NCBI RefSeq assembly: GCF_021631985.1
Contig: NZ_CP070225.1
Coordinates: 8,060,001 to 8,124,000 of the forward strand
Origin: Sandaracinus amylolyticus
Lineage (GTDB): Bacteria; Myxococcota_A; Polyangia; Polyangiales; Sandaracinaceae
Reading direction: 5' to 3'
Length of the DNA: 64,000 bases
Within the stretch, counting starts at the first letter, position 1. Each line of letters starts with the position of its first letter. Made by a program: the position numbers and the translations under genes. Shown here piece by piece: positions 35,653-43,884 of this stretch. Under the pieces are notes generated by a model, which saw only the letters and a program-made list of their open reading frames with translations, was not told the origin of the DNA and made no database searches.

Positions 35653-36525
35653 GTGACCGCCCCCGACGAGCTCGCGGACGAATTCGAGCGATCGCGCGCC
35701 CGGCTGCGCGCGGTCGCGCTCCGCATGCTCGGCTCGGGCGACGATGCCGACGACGCGGTGCAGGAGACCTGGCTCCGCGCGAGCCGCGCCGGTGCGCGCG
35801 ACGTCGAGAGCGTGAGCGGGTGGCTGCGCACGATCCTCGGTCGCGTGTGCCTCGACATGCTGCGGGCGCGGCGCCGGCGCGGCGAGGTCGATCTCGAGGA
35901 GCACGACGTGCCCACGAGCCCCGACGACGAGCTCGCGCACGCCGAGTCGGTCGGGCTCGCGCTGCTGGTCGTCCTCGAGCGGCTCGGCCCCGACGAGCGC
36001 ATCGCGTTCGTGCTCCACGATCTGTTCGGCGTTCCGTTCGAGGAGATCGCGGTGATCCTCGAGCGCTCCCCCGTCGCGGCGAAGAAGGTCGCGAGCCGCG
36101 CGCGCCATCGTGTCGTCGGCGCGCGCCGCGTCCACGCGCCCGACACCGCGGAGAAGAGGCGCGTGGTCGAGGCATTCCTCGCGGCATCGCGCGCCGGCGA
36201 CGTCGCCGCGCTGCTCGCGGTCCTCGCGCCCGACGTGGTGCGGCGCGCCGATCGCGTCGCGCTGCCGAGCGACGGGGAGCGCGAGCTGCGAGGCGCACGT
36301 CGGGTCGCCGACGAGACGCGCCACAACGCGGCGCGCGCGCGCGACGCGCGGGTGATCTGGGTCGACGGCGAGCTCGGCGTCGTGGTCGCGCCGCGCGGCC
36401 GCCTCGCGATCGTGCTGCGCCTCGCGATCGAAGGAGACCGCATCACCGCGATCGACGTGATCGCCGAGCCGGCGCGGGTGCGCGCGGTCGATCTCGCCGT
36501 GCTCGAGACCGACCTCGCGCGCTGA
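35653..36525 (+). CDS. ECF sigma factor with SnoaL-like C-terminal extension
   Basis: A 290-residue protein: sigma region 2 (about 10-80, RLRAVALRMLGSGDDADDAVQETWLR, SGWLRTILGRVCLDMLRAR) and region 4 (about 105-160, LGPDERIAFVLHDLFGVPFEEIAVILERSPVAAKKVASRAR). A C-terminal NTF2/SnoaL-like domain (about 165-290, FLAASRAGDVAALLAVLAPDVVRRAD) follows. This is the SigJ/ECF41-like architecture, in which the extension modulates activity in place of a separate anti-sigma factor. GTG start. The divergent small protein at 35604 is the likely target. Confidence 0.85.
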   Translation: MTAPDELADEFERSRARLRAVALRMLGSGDDADDAVQETWLRASRAGARDVESVSGWLRTILGRVCLDMLRARRRRGEVDLEEHDVPTSPDDELAHAESVGLALLVVLERLGPDERIAFVLHDLFGVPFEEIAVILERSPVAAKKVASRARHRVVGARRVHAPDTAEKRRVVEAFLAASRAGDVAALLAVLAPDVVRRADRVALPSDGERELRGARRVADETRHNAARARDARVIWVDGELGVVVAPRGRLAIVLRLAIEGDRITAIDVIAEPARVRAVDLAVLETDLAR

Positions 36526-36528
36526 CGC

Positions 36529-37050
36529 TCACTCGCTCGCGGGCGGCTCGTCCTCCTGCGCGTCGCGGCGGCGGCCCTTGCTCGTGTAGTCGGTCATGAA
36601 CTCGAAGGCCTGTGCGACCTCGGGCAGCCGTCGGCCCACGCTCTTCGAGAGGTCGTAGACGTCGAGCGCGGCGCGCCACGCCTCGTTCTCCGCGAGCATC
36701 CGCGCATCGACCAGCGCGCCGAGCTTCGCTTCGTACTTCTGGCGCAGCTCGTTCTCGCGCTCCCACGCGCGCTGGGCGCGCCCCGCGAGCGTGCGCAGCT
36801 TCGCCGGGCTGAGCCCGGGCACCCGCAGGTGCGCGCGGTTCGCCTCCCACGCGCTGACGCTCGTGCCGATCGCGTCGTCGTAGTCGGCGGGCGGGCGCAG
36901 CAGCGACGCGCGCTGCTCGTCGGTCAGTCGCGGAGCGCTCACAACGCGCGTGCGCGACGATGACTTCTTCGCGCTCTTCTTCTTCGCGGCGCTCTTCTTC
37001 GCGCGGGTCTTCTTGGTCGAGCTCTTCTTGGATGTCTTCTTGGTCGCCAT
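36529..37050 (-). CDS. Protein with histone-H1-like Lys/Ser tail
   Basis: A 173-residue protein. The first 35 residues are almost all Lys, Ser, Thr and Ala (MATKKTSKKSSTKKTRAKKS), like histone H1-type bacterial nucleoid proteins. The rest (about 45-173) is helical with no recognised domain: LTDEQRASLLRPPADYDDAI, then LSPAKLRTLAGRAQRAWEREN. A DNA-binding or nucleoid role is plausible from the tail alone. ATG 37050 opens the tail; the upstream open frame is ignored. Confidence 0.65.
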   Translation of the reverse strand: MATKKTSKKSSTKKTRAKKSAAKKKSAKKSSSRTRVVSAPRLTDEQRASLLRPPADYDDAIGTSVSAWEANRAHLRVPGLSPAKLRTLAGRAQRAWERENELRQKYEAKLGALVDARMLAENEAWRAALDVYDLSKSVGRRLPEVAQAFEFMTDYTSKGRRRDAQEDEPPASE

Positions 37051-37155
37051 GCGCGAGATCGTACGCGACGCGTCGAGCCCCGCCAGGGAGCGCGAAGATC
37101 CGATCACGATCCGTACGACACGCGAGCATCCCTCGCGGCGAACGACACGAGATGC

Positions 37156-37240
37156 GATCATTTCGATCGCGATCCGACGCAACTCGCGATCATTTTGATC
37201 GCGATTCGTCGCAACTCGCGATCATTTCCATCACGCGCCG
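37156..37240. repeat. 32-bp tandem repeat, two and a half copies
   Basis: Units at 37156-37187 and 37188-37219 begin GATCATTT and differ at a few positions; a partial third begins at 37220. Each unit contains overlapping GATC and CGCGAT palindromes. The stretch is richer in A/T than the surroundings and lies just upstream of the histone-H1-like gene, so it may include promoter elements. Confidence 0.75.
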
Positions 37241-37425
37241 CGCGAAAGTTCGTCGAATTCTCGGCATATTCGCGCGATTTTTCCAGCCCCCGGAGGTTGG
37301 GGATCGAACCCCCCCGCACTGGCCTCGTCATCCCCAGCGGAAGGGGATCGCACCCCCATCCACCGGCCTCGCGACCCAGGCACAGCGGCGAAGCACCCCC
37401 TCGGTGCCGCCTCGCGACGCCTCCA

Positions 37426-37509
37426 TACCGCCTCGCGACCCCGCACCGCGGGCGACCCACTCCTCCATACCGCCTCGCGCCCCGCACCGCGGGCGACCCA
37501 CTCCCCTCG
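37426..37509. repeat. Two 42-bp direct repeats with degenerate flanking copies
   Basis: Units 37426-37467 and 37468-37509 each begin TACCGCCTCGCG and contain CCGCACCGCGGGCGACCCACT. Related fragments with the CCTCGCGAC core occur at about 37359-37425 and 37510-37560. The period equals that of the array at 17062 but the sequence is different. No coding frame through this region has protein character. Confidence 0.7.
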
Positions 37510-37613
37510 TACCGGCTCACGACCCCGCGCGACAGCGGCCTCACGACCACGGCTCGCCGGGCGTCCACCACCGCCCGAGTCGACTCCACGATGCCCGAAG
37601 GGCGAGTCGGTCC

Positions 37614-37660
37614 GCGCGTGATGACGCGAGCGCGCGAAGCGCTCTCGCGTCATCACGCGC
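37614..37660. repeat. Perfect 17-bp inverted repeat (hairpin)
   Basis: Arms 37614-37630 (GCGCGTGATGACGCGAG) and 37644-37660 are exact reverse complements around a 13-base loop. It lies mid-way in a non-coding stretch, about 260 bases from the nearest gene end, so it is not an obvious terminator. Confidence 0.85.
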
Positions 37661-37721
37661 TCTCTCCATCACCCGAAGAGCGGCGCGTGCATCCCCGCGC
37701 GCGGCCGAGACCTCACCAGCA

Positions 37722-37894
37722 GGGCGCGTGGCAGGGGGCCCGAGCGCTTCCGCAGCGACCCACCCGAAGGCAGCCCCGCACTGCCCGGTTCTCGTCATCG
37801 CATCCGCGATGACGAGAACGACCCCGCCTCCCGACGCCTCACCGCTCGCGCACGAGGGTCGCGAGGACCAGCGAGGGCCCCCTGCCACGCGCCC
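37722..37894. repeat. Long-range 20-bp inverted repeat enclosing a 14-bp hairpin
   Basis: Arms 37722-37741 (GGGCGCGTGGCAGGGGGCCC) and 37875-37894 are exact reverse complements 133 bases apart. Inside, 37788-37801 and 37806-37819 form a perfect 14-bp stem (GTTCTCGTCATCGC) with a four-base loop. The right arm ends about 24 bases from the stop of the EAL gene. The nested design could be a structured RNA, a bidirectional terminator or a mobile repeat element; no ORF inside is credible. Confidence 0.8.
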
Positions 37895-37918
37895 CCGCCG
37901 AACCCTCACCCCGCGCGA

Positions 37919-39772
37919 TCAGCCTTCCCGAACGTGCCGCTCGAAGGCATCCGGCGGCATCGGCTTCCCGAACAGGTAGCCCTGCACCTCGTCGCACCCG
38001 ACGTTCGCCAGCTGCTCGAGCTGCGTCGGCGTCTCGACGCCCTCCGCGAGGACGTCGAGCCCCAGCTGGTGCCCGAGGAACGTGATCGCCTGCGCCAGCG
38101 AGCGCGCCTGCTCCGCCGCGACGCCCTCGCGATCGAGCTCCTGCACGAACGAGCGATCGATCTTCAGCACGTCGACCGGCAGCTTCTGCAGGTACGCGAG
38201 CGACGAGTACCCGGTGCCGAAGTCGTCGACCGACACCCGCACGCCCAGCGAGCGCAGCGCGCTCAGTCGCTCGATCGCCTGCTCGACCTCGCCCATGACG
38301 ATCGTCTCGGTCAGCTCGAGCTCGAGCCGCTCGGGCGGGATGCTCGCGGCGCGCACCGCACGCTTCACCGTGCCCACGAAGTCGTGCCGCACGAACTGCA
38401 GGCCCGACACGTTCACCGACACGCGCCCGTACTCGAGCCCCGAGTCGCTCCAGCGCTTGCACTGCCGCGCGACCTCGTTGAGCGCCCAGGTGCCGATCGG
38501 CACGATCAGACCGCTGTCCTCGGCGACCGGGATGAAGCGACCCGGGCTGATCATGCCGCGCTGGGGGTGCTTCCAGCGCAGCAGCGCCTCGGCACCGACG
38601 AGCTCGCGCGTCTCGATCGAGTACTTGGGCTGGTAGTGCAGCGAGAGCTGCCCCGAGCGCATCGCCTCGCGCAGCTGGTGCTCGAGGTCGAGCCGCTCGC
38701 GCGCGGTCTGCTGCATCGACGCGTCGAAGAGCTTGAGCCGTCCTGGCCCCTCGTTCTTCGCCTGGTGCAGCGCGATGTCGGCGTAGCGCAGCAGCGTCGC
38801 GGCGTCGGGCGCGTCGTCGGGATGACGCGCCACGCCGATGCCCGCGGTCAGCACGATCTCGTGGGCGTCGAGGTGGAAGGGCTCGCGGATCGCCTGCTGG
38901 ATGCGATCCGATCGCTGCAGCGCCGACACCCCGGCGCGCACGTCGTCGAGCAGCACGATGAACTCGTCGCCGCTTCGTCGCCCGACGAGATCTCCGTCGT
39001 CGATGCTCGAGAGCAGGCGCTGCGCGACCTGCCGCAGCAGCACGTCGCCGAGCGCGTGCCCCAGCGAGTCGTTCACCCGGCGGAACCGATCGAGCGAGAC
39101 GATCGCGAGCGCGAGGCCCTGCCCCATCACCTGCGCCCGCTCGATGCGGCGCTCGGTCTCGAGGTGCACGTACGCGCGATCGGGCAGGCCGGTCACGGGA
39201 TCGGGCCGCGGCGCGCGCTGCGACGATCCGGCGCGACGCCGCACCCGCAGGTCGATCGGCGGGCTCGGGGTCGCAGCGATCGCGTGCGACGCGGTGATCG
39301 GCTCGGTCGCGGAGGGCGGCTGCAGCACGCCCTCGACGAGCGCGCGCAGATCGTCGAGCGCCGCGCTGCGGCGGGGCTCGGCGAGATCGGGGCGCGGCCG
39401 GATGTCGGCGAGCAGCACCGTCGCGAGCTGGGTCTCGCCCGCCATGATCGGCAGGGTCGCGACCGAGAGCGGCGTGGTGCCGGGGGCGAAGAGCGCGACC
39501 TCGGGCGCCGCCGGGCCGCGGCCGACGTGGGTCACGATGCGCGCCCGCTCGAGCCGCAGCCGCCGCGCCGGCACGACCTCCTCGAGGCCTCCGTCGCGGG
39601 GCAGCTCGCTCGCGCTCGCGAGCTTGCGCGCGTGATCGCCCTCGAGCGCGAAGCACACCGCGATCGGCAGATCGACGAGCCCCGCGACCGTTCGCAAGAG
39701 TCGCTCGACCGTCTTTCCCCTCGCGTCGGCTGTCGCCGCGGCGGCTGGGTCTCGCGTCTCGCTCGGGCTCAT
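37919..39772 (-). CDS. GAF-like, degenerate GGDEF and EAL domain protein (c-di-GMP phosphodiesterase)
   Basis: A 617-residue protein. An N-terminal GAF-like sensor (about 20-150) is followed by a GGDEF domain (about 188-350) whose signature reads RRSGDEF at 265-271. The EAL domain spans about 365-610: EALLRW at 395-400, ELTET at 486-490, DDFGTGYS at 516-523, KIDRSFV at 537-543, then EGVET and QGYLFGKPM. All EAL metal and catalytic motifs look intact, so c-di-GMP hydrolysis is expected. The first Gly of GGDEF is Ser, so cyclase activity is uncertain. No membrane span or signal peptide; soluble. Nothing nearby names its input. Confidence 0.9.
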   Translation of the reverse strand: MSPSETRDPAAAATADARGKTVERLLRTVAGLVDLPIAVCFALEGDHARKLASASELPRDGGLEEVVPARRLRLERARIVTHVGRGPAAPEVALFAPGTTPLSVATLPIMAGETQLATVLLADIRPRPDLAEPRRSAALDDLRALVEGVLQPPSATEPITASHAIAATPSPPIDLRVRRRAGSSQRAPRPDPVTGLPDRAYVHLETERRIERAQVMGQGLALAIVSLDRFRRVNDSLGHALGDVLLRQVAQRLLSSIDDGDLVGRRSGDEFIVLLDDVRAGVSALQRSDRIQQAIREPFHLDAHEIVLTAGIGVARHPDDAPDAATLLRYADIALHQAKNEGPGRLKLFDASMQQTARERLDLEHQLREAMRSGQLSLHYQPKYSIETRELVGAEALLRWKHPQRGMISPGRFIPVAEDSGLIVPIGTWALNEVARQCKRWSDSGLEYGRVSVNVSGLQFVRHDFVGTVKRAVRAASIPPERLELELTETIVMGEVEQAIERLSALRSLGVRVSVDDFGTGYSSLAYLQKLPVDVLKIDRSFVQELDREGVAAEQARSLAQAITFLGHQLGLDVLAEGVETPTQLEQLANVGCDEVQGYLFGKPMPPDAFERHVREG

Positions 39773-39818
39773 GAGCCGGACCGAGTATAGGCGGACCGCG
39801 GCGCGCTCGAACAGTCGA

Positions 39819-40364
39819 TCACCGGCGCATCCGACCCGCGGCCGCGGTGGTGACGTAGTAGTGGGGAGGCCAGTGTCGGTACCACTCCGCGCCGAGGACC
39901 GGCCCGTGCTCGGTGTCCTCTTCGCCGGTGGCGATGCCGTAGACCTTCACCAGCGAGCCGGTCCAGAGGCGGTGCGCGCCGGCGCGATCCTCCTCGCGCA
40001 TCGGGATCAGCGCGACGAAGCGACCGATCTCACGCTCGCTCACGGTGACGCGGCACGAGTCGCTGCCCTCGTCGCCGCAGAGATGGCGATCCTGGTGGGC
40101 GCGCAGCGAGAGCAGCACGCGCGCGCGGCCGTCCTCCTGCATGGCGGGGGGCTCGAGGACCACGCCGAACCAGCCGACGAGACGCTGCTCTTCCGGGCGG
40201 GTGCGGCGCACCTCTTCGTAGGAGAGCTCGGCCGCGCGCTCCATGTACGTGCGCTCTTCACCGAGCGGCTCGTAGTTGCGGGAGAACCCGTAGGCGCCGC
40301 CTCCACCACAGCCGGCGATCGAGGCGAGGATCGAGAGCACGAAGAGTGTGCGGAAGAGCGTCAT
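39819..40364 (-). CDS. Hypothetical lipoprotein
   Basis: A 181-residue protein with a lipoprotein signal (LFVLSILASIAGCGGGG). The mature part includes GWFGVVLEPPAMQEDGRARVLLSLRAHQDRHLCGDEG and a later LWTGSLVKVYGIATGEEDTEHGPVLGAEWYRHW. The pattern suggests an OB-like beta barrel, as in Slp/YnbE-type outer-membrane lipoproteins, but no family is certain. It is divergent from gcvPB with 145 bases between. Confidence 0.6.
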   Translation of the reverse strand: MTLFRTLFVLSILASIAGCGGGGAYGFSRNYEPLGEERTYMERAAELSYEEVRRTRPEEQRLVGWFGVVLEPPAMQEDGRARVLLSLRAHQDRHLCGDEGSDSCRVTVSEREIGRFVALIPMREEDRAGAHRLWTGSLVKVYGIATGEEDTEHGPVLGAEWYRHWPPHYYVTTAAAGRMRR

Positions 40365-40509
40365 CGCGCGCGCATGATGCCGCAGCAGACGCGTCTTGCG
40401 CAGGCCCCTCGAACGCCCCAGTATCCCGCGCCTGCGGAGGCCCCCGAGGACCTCCGAGCGCTTACGATCCCCGCCGTTTTTCGCGCGGGACGGAGGAGAG
40501 CAGCACGTC

Positions 40510-41997
40510 ATGCCGGGTCTTGCGAGGTCGGGAATCCAGTGGGCCGAGCCGCTGATCTTCGAGCGTGGCGCCGCGGGCCGTACGGCCGCGTCGCTCCCCG
40601 CGCTCGACGTGCCGGACGTCGACCCGAAGGCGCTCTTCGGTGATCAGGCGCGCGATCCGAGCGAGCAGGCGGGCCTGCCCGAGGTGAGCGAGCCGGAGGC
40701 GTTCCGCCACTACGTGCGGCTGAGCGAGATGAACTTCGCGATCGACAACGCGATGTATCCGCTCGGCTCGTGCACGATGAAGTACAACCCGAAGGTCAAC
40801 GAGTGGGCGGCGCGCCTGCCCGGCTTCGCGAAGCTTCATCCCTACGCGCCGGAGCACCTGATCCAGGGCGCGCTCGAGCTGATGTACCGGCTCGAGAAGG
40901 GCCTCGCCGAGGTGTGCGGCATGGACCGCGTCGCGCTTCAGCCCGCCGCGGGCGCGCAGGGCGAGCTCGCGGGCCTGATGATGATCCGCGCGTTCCACCA
41001 GGCGCAGGGACGCGCGCCGAAGAAGGTGCTGGTGCCGGTGACGGCGCACGGCACGAACGCCGCGAGCTGCGCCTTCAACGGCTATCAGATCGTGCCGTTC
41101 CCCGCGGGCGAAGACGGCGTGGTGCACCCCGAGGCGATCGCGCCGGTGCTCGACGACGACGTCGCGGCGATCATGATCACGAACCCGAACACCGTCGGGC
41201 TCTTCGAGAAGCACCTGCCGACGATCGCGCGGATGGTGCACGACAAGGGCGCGCTGGTGTACGGCGACGGCGCGAACCTCAACGCGCTCATGGGCCGCGC
41301 GCGCCCCGGTGATCTCGGCGTCGACGTCATGCAGTTCAACCTGCACAAGACGTTCACCACGCCGCACGGCGGCGGAGGCCCCGGGTGCGGGCCGGTCGGC
41401 TACAAGCGGATCCTCGATCCCTACGCCCCGGTGCCGACGGTCGAGAAGTCGCACGACGGGACCTATCACCTCGAGTTCAACCGTCCGAAGAGCGTGGGCC
41501 GTCTGCGCAGCTTCTACGGCAACTTCGGGATGATGGTCCGCGCCTACGCGTACCTGCGCGAGATGGGCGCCGAGGGCCTCAAGGGCGCGACCGACCTCGC
41601 GGTGCTCAACGCGAACTACCTGCGCGCGCGCCTCGGCGAGACGTGGCACGTCGCGTACGACACGACGTGCATGCACGAGGTCGTGATCAACGACAAGCAC
41701 CTCGGCAAGACGGGCGTGACGACGATGGACGTCGCGAAGCGCCTGCTCGACTACGGCTTCCACGCGCCGACCGTGTACTTCCCGCTCGTCGTGAAGGGCG
41801 CGATGTTGGTCGAGCCGACCGAGACCGAGACCCGTCAGGCCCTCGATCGCTTCGTCGACGCGATGAGCGCGATCAGCAAGGAAGCGCACGAGGAGCCCGA
41901 GACCGTGAAGAAGGCGCCGCACCTGACGCGCCTGCGCCGCCTCGACGAGACGCGCGCCGCGCGCAAGCCGGTGCTGCGCTACACGAAGAAGAGCTGA
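40510..41997 (+). CDS. gcvPB: Glycine dehydrogenase (decarboxylating) subunit 2
   Basis: A 495-residue PLP enzyme, the C-terminal half of the glycine cleavage P-protein. Motifs: YPLGSCTMKYNPKVNEW near 85-105, PVTAHGTNAASCAFNGY, and the PLP lysine K280 in NLHKTFTTPHGGGGPGCGP. It decarboxylates glycine and passes the aminomethyl group to lipoylated H-protein, needing the A subunit. gcvPA, gcvH and gcvT are not in the window, which is unusual because gcvPA normally lies just upstream. ATG 40510 follows a GGAGGAG about eleven bases upstream. No glycine riboswitch was recognised. Confidence 0.93.
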   Translation: MPGLARSGIQWAEPLIFERGAAGRTAASLPALDVPDVDPKALFGDQARDPSEQAGLPEVSEPEAFRHYVRLSEMNFAIDNAMYPLGSCTMKYNPKVNEWAARLPGFAKLHPYAPEHLIQGALELMYRLEKGLAEVCGMDRVALQPAAGAQGELAGLMMIRAFHQAQGRAPKKVLVPVTAHGTNAASCAFNGYQIVPFPAGEDGVVHPEAIAPVLDDDVAAIMITNPNTVGLFEKHLPTIARMVHDKGALVYGDGANLNALMGRARPGDLGVDVMQFNLHKTFTTPHGGGGPGCGPVGYKRILDPYAPVPTVEKSHDGTYHLEFNRPKSVGRLRSFYGNFGMMVRAYAYLREMGAEGLKGATDLAVLNANYLRARLGETWHVAYDTTCMHEVVINDKHLGKTGVTTMDVAKRLLDYGFHAPTVYFPLVVKGAMLVEPTETETRQALDRFVDAMSAISKEAHEEPETVKKAPHLTRLRRLDETRAARKPVLRYTKKS

Positions 41998-42017
41998 GCG
42001 CAGCCGCGACGTGACGG

Positions 42018-42052
42018 ACGAGCCGCGCTCTCCTCGAGGGGGCGCGGCTCGT
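42018..42052 (+). terminator. Rho-independent-type hairpin after gcvPB
   Basis: ACGAGCCGCGC (42018-42028) pairs perfectly with 42042-42052, with a further four pairs inside and a TCGA loop. It starts 20 bases after the gcvPB stop and is followed by GTCGTTTCGT, moderately T-rich for this genome. Confidence 0.7.
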
Positions 42053-42213
42053 GTCGTTTCGTGCGGCGAACGCGGTGCGCACGTGCGCGCACGGATCGCG
42101 TGCGGGCGAACACCACGTGGTTTCGCGCAGTGACGACTGGCCGCACGCTTGCTGAGGAGGGCCTCCGACGAACGCGGCGCCGAGGGACGCGCCGCTCGCA
42201 GGAGGACCTCGCC

Positions 42214-43629
42214 GTGCAGCCCATCGCGTCGCGTACCCGCATCTTCTCGCGCACCGAGCGCGCTCACCTCTGCCCGACCTGCGGTGGCGCGACACCGGTG
42301 CCGGTCGAGGGAGGCACCGCCCACTGCGTGCGCTGCGCCGCGGCGATCCCGGTCGGGCCGCGCCCCGAGGAGCTGCCTCGCGTGCCGACGCCGGTCACCG
42401 AGCCCGATCGCCTCGCGCGCCTCGCGGCGCAGCAGCACACGCCGATGATGCCGCCGCCGGCGATCGCGCCGCTCTTCGCGAACGGTGGGCTCAGCGCGAT
42501 CCGTCGCAGCGAGGCCGAGGCGAGCTGGCAGGCCCTGCGTCGCGCGGTGGTCGCCGCGCCCCACGATCTGTCGAGCGCGGACGCGCTCTACGTGCTCACG
42601 CTGGGGCTCGTCGGGCTGCCCGACGAGGACCCGGCGCGCGCTCGGGCGCGGCTCGAGACCGCGCGCGAGATCCTTCCGATGCCGCGCCATCAGGGTGGCC
42701 TCGCGTGCTCGCTCGCCCGCATCGCGGCGCGCGAGGACGAGGTCGATGCGGCGCAGGAGTGGCTCGCGCTGGTCGATCCCCAGACCGACGATCTCGAGAC
42801 CGACAGCGGGCGACGCTTCGCGCTCGCGCTGATCGCGACGACGACGAACGACTTCGCGAAGGTCCTCGCCGTGCTCGGATCGACCAGCCGTGAGATCCCG
42901 CTGCACCTCGCGACCCAGGCGACGTGCGCGGTGCTGCGCGCGAACGCGCTGGAGCGCAGCGGGCGCATCGAGGAGGCGGTCGCGTCGCTGCGCGCCGACA
43001 TGGCCGAGGGACGGCTCGACGCGGTGCTGGTCGAGCAGATCCGCTCGCGCTTCCCGCGCTTCGCGCTGATCGCGCAGAGCTGGCCTCAGGTGAACGCGGC
43101 GCGCGCGAGCGCGCGCAGCAAGAGCGCGATCGCGTTCTGGGGCCCGATGGCGTTCGGCGGGATCGTGTTCCTGCTGGTCGGGCTCGCGTCGTTCGTGCCT
43201 GCGGCGATCGGGCTCGTGCTCTCGATGTTCCCGACCGCGATGTTCGGGCCGCTCGCGCCCGCGGTGACGTCGTTCACCAGCCACGCGTCGTTCGGGTCGC
43301 TGATCTTCGGCTTCGTGTTCGCGGCGAGCTCGAGCATCTGGTTCGGCATCGCGTGGAGCTCGTACAAGTCGGGGCGCGACGCGGCGTGGCTCGAGGAGCA
43401 CGGTGCGCCCGCGCAGGCGCGCTTGATCGCGGTGAAGCAGACCGGCATCCGCATCAACGATCAGCCGATCTTCGATCTCTCGCTGCGCGTCGAGATGGAA
43501 GGTCGCGCGCCCTACGAGGCGAGCCTCCGGCAGCTGGTGCCGTTCCATCAGCTCGGGTTGATGGTGCCGGGCGCGGTGCTGCAGGTGAAGGTCGACCCCG
43601 CGAACCCCACGCGTCTGGCGCCGGTGTGA
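42214..43629 (+). CDS. Membrane protein with N-terminal zinc ribbon and helical repeats
   Basis: A 471-residue protein. A zinc-ribbon motif (CPTCGGATPVPVEGGTAHCVRC) lies at about 20-41. Helical, TPR-like repeats follow (about 100-330, with ACSLARIAAREDEVDAAQEWLALV and LRANALERSGRIEEAVASL). Two hydrophobic segments (about 310-335 and 365-390) lead to a C-terminal beta domain (APAQARLIAVKQTGIRINDQPI). No named family. GTG 42214 has AGGAGG eight bases upstream. A downstream small membrane gene starts two bases after the stop. Confidence 0.65.
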   Translation: MQPIASRTRIFSRTERAHLCPTCGGATPVPVEGGTAHCVRCAAAIPVGPRPEELPRVPTPVTEPDRLARLAAQQHTPMMPPPAIAPLFANGGLSAIRRSEAEASWQALRRAVVAAPHDLSSADALYVLTLGLVGLPDEDPARARARLETAREILPMPRHQGGLACSLARIAAREDEVDAAQEWLALVDPQTDDLETDSGRRFALALIATTTNDFAKVLAVLGSTSREIPLHLATQATCAVLRANALERSGRIEEAVASLRADMAEGRLDAVLVEQIRSRFPRFALIAQSWPQVNAARASARSKSAIAFWGPMAFGGIVFLLVGLASFVPAAIGLVLSMFPTAMFGPLAPAVTSFTSHASFGSLIFGFVFAASSSIWFGIAWSSYKSGRDAAWLEEHGAPAQARLIAVKQTGIRINDQPIFDLSLRVEMEGRAPYEASLRQLVPFHQLGLMVPGAVLQVKVDPANPTRLAPV

Positions 43630-43631
43630 TC

Positions 43632-43835
43632 ATGAAGGCGATGACGGAGACGCTGGAGGGCCTCGCGTCGTTGTGCTCGGGCGCGATCGCGCTGGTGCTC
43701 GCGAGCGCGGCGGTCGCGTCGGAGTTGTCGGGGCACGCCGTGATGGCGCCGATGGTGCCGACGGTGATCGGCAGCTTCGCGGTGATCGCGATCGCGCTCG
43801 GGTGGTCGGCGGCGCGCGTCGCGACGATTCGGTGA
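43632..43835 (+). CDS. Small two-span membrane protein
   Basis: A 67-residue protein with two hydrophobic stretches (LASLCSGAIALVLASAAVASEL and VPTVIGSFAVIAIALGWSAARV). It begins two bases after the zinc-ribbon protein gene on the same strand, so it is probably in its operon. Function unknown. Confidence 0.5.
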   Translation: MKAMTETLEGLASLCSGAIALVLASAAVASELSGHAVMAPMVPTVIGSFAVIAIALGWSAARVATIR

Positions 43836-43884
43836 GACGGTTCGGCGTGCTCGCGGCTCTTCCTCTCGGGGGGGAGGAGCGCGC

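Noticed and set aside
37285-37335. tRNA-like T-arm on the minus strand (GGGGTTCGATCCCC)
   Set aside because: The T-loop sequence is present, but the T-stem pairs only three or four bases, and no acceptor, D or anticodon arm can be folded around it.
40365-40509. Glycine riboswitch before gcvPB
   Set aside because: The gap is only 145 bases, shared with a divergent gene, and lacks the conserved paired aptamer cores.
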